A DNA stretch of 64,000 nucleotides from the NCBI GenBank assembly GCA_946811695.1, contig OX328123.1, positions 40,889,764 through 40,953,763 on the forward strand. Direction: 5' to 3'. Position numbers and translations under genes: made by a program. The notes under the pieces are model-generated. The model searched no databases and was not told the DNA's origin. It worked only from the letters and a program-made list of their open reading frames with translations. This document shows positions 45,851 to 54,800 of the stretch, piece by piece. Each line of letters begins with the position of its first letter. The stretch's first letter is position 1. The stretch comes from Gonocerus acuteangulatus. Lineage: Eukaryota > Arthropoda > Insecta > Hemiptera > Coreidae.

Positions 45851-48800
45851 ATATATACATACATACAAACATATCTGTACCTGTTTTAGAAATAGTTTGT
45901 TTCTGAAAACCGTAAAAATTAATTCACTTATTTTTTCAGAGTCAAGTAAAAATAAAGATGTTTTTTCTGAAGCGAAATTAGTTGCTAAAGTGAAATGTAG
46001 GTGGCCCTTTCACCCATCATACATGCATAGCTTTGGAGTGACAGGCTCATACTACGTAATTGTAGAGCAGCCAATGAGTGTATCTGTGCCAGCCAAGCTA
46101 GCATCTAATTTCAACAACAAGCCACTTTGCAAAATCCTTCAGTGGTATGAAAATTATCCAGTGAGTAAAATTGACATTTTTTTGTTATCATATAAGTTTA
46201 ATTGATTAATTTTTGTAAAAGTAAAATTGTATCAGGTCATTAAGTAATGTCGGTGGACTGTAGAATATGTCGATCCAAGTTTATCTGCTAGCTCTTTGAC
46301 TGTTATGACAGGATTTTCTTCTACAGTTGCCTGCTAGAGTTCGTTGTCTAGCTCTTTTGGTCGACCTGTACGAGGCTCGTCTTCAAGCTTGCAGTTTTCT
46401 GCTTGAAATCGTTCAAACCACCGCTACACTTGTCGCCATATATTTCTACAAGTTTTTGATAAGTTAAAGCAGCATTTTCTCCTATATCAAAGGTATAAGT
46501 GGCGTCTTGGGAGATGAATTAAATTTCATCACACAATAAATAAGTTTCACCAACCAAAACATGATAAATCGAAATGTATTTAATTCTGTAATATACAAAA
46601 ATCAATTGAAAAAGAGGGAACATAAACAGACATGATATGAAAAACTGACATTACTTATGTACTTGATATTTACAAAAATTTCAAATAAGGCATGTAAAAT
46701 GTGAAGCTCTGATGTTGATACTTTCAACACTATGGGAACATGGCTATAATAATTTTTTCTTGGAAATTCGGTAACAAAGTACATATATCGACAACTTATA
46801 TTTTAATTATATGAAAATTTTACTAAATATGTCAAGGAATCAGAAAAAGCTTATTATTGATATCACCGATATGCATGATTCTGGGGTTTCCTCCAAAATA
46901 GGTCTCCTTTACTAAATTTGATGTGCTGATTTCAAAACTGTAATTGTTTTTTTTTTTTTTTTTTTTTTTTTACCATGTACCATTTTTGCACAACTAATAG
47001 TCATACTTAAAATGTTTTAATGTAGTTCTACGCGTATGCAACTGAAAATAAACCAAGTAACGAAGAAATAATGCTGATAACATTGTTGAAATGAATGTGC
47101 TTCACAACAATACAACAGTGTAACAGACAGCAATAAATGTCTTATTTTAAGTCAAATCCCTGCGAATTTAGCTTTCAGAAACACATGGGCGTATATAAGG
47201 AGAGGGCTGCAGCCCCCTCCTCAAATTTTAATTTGATCAGTAAAAATTTCATAAAACCCTTAAAAATAAATTAAATAAGTTCATTTAGCTCATAAAACAT
47301 ATTCTATTTTGGATGTAATAGCGTTTAAGTTGGCTAAAACTCTTCCAAGATCTAAATTGTTAGTATTCCATACACCCAAAATGGTCTCAGCCCCCCCTGA
47401 AATTTTCCCAGCCCCCTCCGAAATTATTTTCTATATACGACCATGCAGAAACATACCATAACTTAAAATTACTTCTAGAAAAAGTAAAATATGAACATAA
47501 GTGGTAGGTATATGAAGATTAAAAGTTATTGGCATGCTACTATGCCAGCAATCAGGCAACACGAAAAGGCCATGTTTTATTTGTGAATGGGGTAGTAGAG
47601 CCCATTCTGATCACTACACAAGAAAAAATTGGAAGCAGAGTGACAGTTTCGCGCCAGGACAGGAAAATATAATTCATGAGTGTCATGTAGTCCCCCAAAA
47701 TGTTCTTATGCCACCATAAAATTAGGCTTAATGGAGCAATATGTGAAGACTTCGAATAAGGATGGCAAGGGCTACCAATATATCTGCAAGATGTTCAATG
47801 GAATGTCTGATCCTAAACTTAAAGAGGGAGTACTTGTTTGGCCACAAATTAGAAAGTTGATTTCTGATACCCTATTTGAAGAAATTACGGCAAATACTGA
47901 AAAAAACAGTCATGAATTGGTTTTAAGAGTGTCATAAAAAACTTTCTGGGAAATTACAAAAATATTTTAGGGAGCTGGGCTGCAATATAAGTGTGAAAGT
48001 ACATTTCCTGCACTCCCATTTGGACTTTTTTTTGTATAAAATCTCAGCATGGTGAAAGATTTCAACGGAACATAAAGGAAATGGAAAGGCACTACCAGGG
48101 AAAGTGGAATATAAATATGGCAGCTGATTATTGCTGGTTGCTGAAAAGAGATGTACCTAATACTTTCCATTGTAGGAACTCTTCTAAAAGTTCATTTCGA
48201 GATGGTATGTAAAAAACTGCTCAAATATTCAAAGTTAAGTGATGAGGTGGTTTCACCTCACCTTCTATTAGTTAATTTTTAAGAGTGTTGTGTTGACATT
48301 TAAGGATTTACTATCTTATATTTAATAATATAACATAAATTCAATTGAGGCTAGTATAAAAATGTATATTTTACTATTTTCTGTATTGTGAAAAATTGCT
48401 ACGTGATGGAAAAAAAAGTTCATATTCTGATGAACTCAAATTAGGGAAAATGACATATAAAAATAAGTGTATTTGGTGGACACAGCATTATTTATTTTAT
48501 TTATTTATTTTTGGTTAATGTATTTTGTTTTATTGAATTACAAATTGAACCTTGATTTCTTTGAGCTGTCATCCATAAATTAGGCTTAGCAAGTACATGA
48601 CGAGTCTATGTCGTCATATTTACCCTAGCGGTTAAAGCTCCATAATCTATGTCAAGACAACAAGCCTATGCTAGTTCTAGGTCATTCTATTTAGATTTTT
48701 TTTTTTATTATTATTAATCTTCCAGTTATAAATAATATAAAAAAATTCCCAGACTATCTTTTAATATAATATTCAATTACATATTTATGACCTCAGCAGT

Positions 48801-51800
48801 CGTTACCATAAAAAATAAATTTTTATATTTATAAACTTTATAACATAGGGACATACGGTATTAATAAATAACTTTCATCTGTTCTGGGCTCATGTTATAT
48901 TATTAATTGTTTTATTGTTTCAGACTCTGATTCATGTTTTGTCTAAAAATTCTGGAAGCTGTGTTGCTACATTTTTGGCTGAGCCATTCTTTTACTTACA
49001 TATTATCAATCAGTATGAAGAAAACAATCATGTAGTGATTGACATTTGTGTTTACAAAGACCCATCAATGATTGATTGCATGTTGCTTGAATCATTAAAA
49101 GTAAGTGCTTAACTCCTCATCTTATTTTTTTAAAGAGATTTATGTATTTAAGTAACAAGCAAGATTTGCTCCCCAAAATTGTTTAAAACATTAAGTTATA
49201 TTTGCGATGCTTCGAACCTGTTTAGGTCCATCTTCAGGCATTTTAAATTAAGTCGTGTTAAGGTCTACTATTATTTTGATAATTTCATATTAAGGTCCAT
49301 AAATTTTGAATCTTAAGAATAAAAAGTTAAGTCCGGGTAAGAATCTCATAATTTGTTGAGTGGATAAGTCATACTAATAAGTTGAGGGTAAATGTGTGAG
49401 TAACACTATATTCCTCTATCACAAAGATTCATCAAGAATCTCACCATACTATCATTTTTGTTTGGCCCTGGCGGGCCATCACTGAAAAGATTAGATGCTT
49501 AGTTCCACTGGGAACTTCAGTTTTCATAAAATGTAGTATCATGAAGCAAACCTCCTATGGGGATTTATAGACTCACCTTGGGTGTAAATGTACATTTTAG
49601 TTTTTTTTTGTCTTCATGTTATTTATGCAAAATACATTTAACTGCGGTTGGTGCACATAAAACACCTCCTCTGCAGTTATTTTTGGAATTGTTAAATTTT
49701 GCTTGTAGTCAAAACAAAGCACTACAGTATTTTCATCAGTGTTGTGAACGTTTCCGATTGTTTTATATAAAACTTCTTGGCTCTGTGCTTGTGTATCATT
49801 TGTTCTGCAAATATGCTGCGCTTTACATTGTCACTTAGATAAGGGTTTCTTATTATGTATTTAAAATTCTCAAACTCGCTGCAAACATTAACTTGTGACC
49901 AGTTGAATGAACGTGGGAGTGGATAGGTGGGAAATGTGACAAAATTTACTGCAGGAAGGCACCTTGTGATTCAACTCGGGTTTATGTAACAAAAAAACAA
50001 ATTTCAAGACAAAATACAACCTATTGAATGGTTTGATAGTTCATGTGTTTCTGCATAAGACGGTATGACTATAGTTGGTCAATCATTATCTGTAATAATA
50101 TCACTTTTTAAAAAAATGTCAGTTTGATGGGTTTCTGAAATAAACTTCAAATTAATAATTCAACATAATGCATTATGGTATGTATCAAAATCATGAACAT
50201 TAATATAATTTCTTAATCTGAGCATGGGACAAACGTTAATAACAGCATCTCAATATTAGTCTTCAAAAAATAAAGTTTTTACACTTTTTTGTACATGGGC
50301 GTATATTTTGTTACTTCTATAGGAGCCAAAGTTATTCTGATTATTATGTCAACTAAAGCATGGACGACATAAATGGGGATTATACCAAAGATGGAAATGT
50401 CTTCTTTTCATTTTTGATGGATGCTATGCTCTGGCATATTCCCCAACAGTCTTCATAAATTTGTAGTGTCACAACTATTAGATTTGATGGGTGTGCAGCA
50501 ATAAGGAGGCTGCTCCATTTTTGGGCAAATTGAGTTCAGAACATTGTCATGGATTTAAAAATTATCTCTATCTCATGGTAAAATAAATAAGTAGCTCTGG
50601 TCACTAATTCCGTAATTCCTAGCTCTATTGCAGCAGCTCCACAATAGAAGGTGGCACAATTCAGAGGCAGCTACAAATCATTAAACCTGACACCACCACT
50701 CTAAAAAAGGTAGGATGGGGTCCTTATTGACATACTTTCATAAGTAGGTGGCTATGATATGGTAAGAACAAGAAAATGAAAAAAAAAAAAAAAAATATCA
50801 AGAAACTAAATTTTGAAACATTTTTGTTTTTTTAATTTGCCAAACAAGTGAAAAAAAGAGCTGCCTCCTTATTGCTGACCAGATTTTTTTAAGAAGTTAT
50901 GTCTATTATATAAAAATGAATCGCTAAATGTGTTGGTAAGCGCAAATCTCGAAAACAACTGAGCCGGTTTCGCTAATTCTTTTTTTTATAATATTCCTTG
51001 AACTAGGAGGATGGTTCTTACGGAGGGAAAAATTAAAAAAAATTGCCTGAAAAAGTCTAAAAACAACACTTTTCGGGTATTTTTACTTTGTTAACGCAAA
51101 TTCATTTTTAAATAAAAGCATATGTTCTCAATTATAATATTTTTAACAGTTAACGTATTAGGTTATTTGTGTATAAGCAAAAAAATTAATGAAATAAGAA
51201 CAAGTAATCACTAGGTGACAATAGAATCACATGTTAATAATGCAATTTAAATTAATTTATATTTGCGTTAACGAAGTAAAAAAGACCCCTCTTTTCTATA
51301 TTCCCATACAAAAGATTCGTAATAATACTTAAAGGTCAATTAGAACTTTAATACCATACCATTAAGTTTAAGTATTAGTGGAGGGGTTCTGGGAAGGCAA
51401 AACAATTGAATGACATTAGTATCGTATAAATATTAATGTCATTATTTGTCAAATTTTATACGATAGTAACATTACTCAAAAACAAATTGTTTTTGGTAAA
51501 ATGTAAATTGTCTGTGGTAAAATGTCACTTGAAATTTAAACATCTCTTTGCTGTGCATCTATAATATTACTAAATCTAAAAGCCACAAATTTTATAAAAT
51601 TACTAAAGTGTTGTGTGTTTGTGACTTACTAAATATGCCTCCTACAAGGCGGCGGACAAATTTAGGCAGAACAACCCGAAATTCAAAGAATCAAAAAAAA
51701 ATAAGAAATTAATTATCAATCTAAGTGTACTGCCGAGGAACGTGAAAATCGCAATGAACGTGAAGATCACAATGAACATGAAAGAATACGGTTAAGACAG

Positions 51801-54800
51801 ACCCGTGAAGCGCGACATTCGGCTAATAATGGTGCAAGTTTGAATCGAGCTGCTGCCAATTGATTACAGTGCCTACAACTATGTTGCTATTGGATCTATG
51901 AACTCAGTTTGACTATAAACAAATCCCAGGAACAGTCATTAAGTGTTTGTGGTATTAATCTAGAAAACCCATGTTTCTCGCATGCTCAATTGTATGTTGC
52001 CTGCTTCTGTGTTGGAAAACCATCTGCTCTGCTTGTTTACGCGTCAGGTAATCAAACAAAAAATATCGTGTACCATTAAGTACTACAATAAAAATGAAAT
52101 TTAATTTAGAAGTTTCTTTTTTCTTTTAATTTAGTAGTTTCTTTTTTCTTTTTTTTTATCTTACTAGCTGACCCGGTGTCCCAAATAGCAGAATAAGTAT
52201 TAGAAGAAAAAAAAAATTAAAGAATCAATGTTAGGCGGTACGAAGTAGGGTCAGCTAGTAAACAAATATTTATTCATTAATTCTTAAAAATAAAGAAAGA
52301 AATTTGTTTGCATTCATCAAATATTTTGTGAAGTTTAAATTCATCAGGAAACCTCCAAATTGGGAACCCCGTCGAAGACAAGTACGCAATGAAGGTGAGA
52401 AATTAAACATACTCATATTCTGTGCTCCCACAAGGGCAAGATATTAAAAGATGAATTGCTATAAATAAAAGCCCTGCCGCAAACAAAAGAACAAGGTAGT
52501 GCGCACGCGCTGCATTCAGCCCATGTGTGGGAAGGCCTAGCTCCCCTCTGACCACGCCCCTTCTGGTTCTTTTGTTTGCGGGCGGACTGTAGGTCTTTAC
52601 TCAGCAGATGAGGAAGAAGTAACCTCGGGTTTCAATTCCTCAGCAAATAGGCATTTCCTCTGCTACGCAAAGGGAGTTCTAGTACAAAGTGAGATCCTGG
52701 ATAAGAAGCGAAAAATTAGATTTCATGTTTGTTTTTTATATTGTCTTATATTTAAATATGAAAAATTGCATGGAAATAGACCCAAAACAATTTCTTGTAC
52801 ATTGTTTAATTTTACAGACCGCGAAGCATAATCCGGACTATTCTAAAATGTTTCGGGGCCGACCAGCGAGATTTGTTCTCCCTATGAATAGAACAAATAG
52901 GCAGAAGAAGAATTTAGTCACTCTGGAAAATACTAAGGCAAGAGCTTATCAAACTGAAGATGGGAAAATATTTGTCATTCCTGAAATACTCTGTGACATG
53001 GGATGTGAGACTCCAAGGCTGAACTATCCTCAGTATAATGGGAAAAAGTACAGATATTTTTATGCCATTTCAGCTGATGTCGACCTGAAGAGCCCTGGAA
53101 CTGTAAGTATATAAGAAGATTGAACTAAAAACTGATGCTGTGATTTCTGATTCATTTTTTAGGTTCTGTTTAAATATTTTGAGGGATTAAAATTTTTAAT
53201 TTAATATAGAGGGTCAATGAAATTCAGGCAATTTTATAAAACTAATTTAAACTTACTCTCATTTAGGTTCAAAGTGGTTTTAGCCCATTGGTTCTTGTAA
53301 AATTTGGGAAAGTTGTATTCAATTCCCAAGTTAAATACTTTATCCTTGTTACTGTTTAGCCGAAAAGTAAAAAAGAACTGGAACAACTCTTGATCCATCC
53401 AGTCCTAGTGATTAGAAAAAGAACATTCTGAATTTACTCTAGAAATAAGCAGTGGATCATAATGCCAGCCATAAAACCTAAAACCATGGAACTCCTCAGA
53501 AGCTGTCGGAGAGAAAATGTAGTCTTTTCTGTAATTCTAATTGGACAAGCCCAATTAACCCCCCCCCCTCCCGCTTGATAATAAAACAAGACATCCTCTT
53601 CACACAATAGATAACATGGCATTATCTGTAAAATAATTACTAACGAAATACAGAAAACTTGAACATACTACATAGTCATGTGGTGACAACATTTGGCCGA
53701 TAGTAGTCATACAAAAATACCCTCTCATGGGCGTATATAAGGGGGGGCTGCAGCCCCCCCCCCTCCGAAATTTAGATTTGAACGGTAAAAATTTCATAAA
53801 ATCCTTAAAAATAAATTAAATAAGATCATTTAGTTCATAAAACATATTCTATTTTGGATGTAATAGCGTTTAAGGGCACTAATAACCTAGATGTAGATGC
53901 GCCGTAAAAAAAAAAAAAAAAATAGCGTTTAAGTTGGCTAAAACTCTTCCAAGATCTAAATTGTTAGTATTCCATACACCGGAAGTGGTCTCAGCCCCCT
54001 GAAATTTTCCCACCCCCCTCCGAAATTATTTTCTATTTATGCCCATGTGCCCTCTTACATTTTATTCAAAATATAAACATTTTTTGAGATTTATAGAAAG
54101 AACACAATATACAGTATTTAAAAAAAAACAAAAACGTTTTAGCATGTTTGTTATTAGCTATTGTGTAAAAAATAGTGCAAGTATTCATTATTATTTAGAG
54201 TATTATTACTATTATCTATTTATACTTCTTTGCTTTTGATTCAGCTTATCAAAGTTGATGTTAAGGAGAAAACAAAAAAGACTTGGACACAGGTTGGAAC
54301 TTTTCCAAGTGAACCAATATTTGTTCCATCTCCAAATCCAAAGGTAAAACATATTTATTTTATTTAATGTGTCCTTTCGTCTTCTTGAATGAAATATTTA
54401 TTATGTAACTTTTAATATTTTTTGATTGTGCGCATTATACATAATTTCTCAACATAAAAGCTTAAATATTTTAATTTAAAACAATGTTTCATCAACATAA
54501 CATGCAAATTTATCGAAAAAGGTAGATCATCCATTTATACATTATCTAATTTGCTTCACAGAGGCCCAATGGCCGTAAGTGTTAAGGCGTGAGCACTTAA
54601 CACTCCATGCCAAAGGTCGTGGGTCCGATTCCCACTATTGGGTGGTGACGTTTCTTTAGAAAAAAAGAAAAGACATCAGCCCTATCCTGGCTAGAAAAGG
54701 GTGGTAACCTGTAGATAACCTGTCCCAAAATTTGTAGTTAATAATAATGGACGTTAAAATTTAAATAATTTGCTTCAAATACACTGGCTTATTTAAAATA

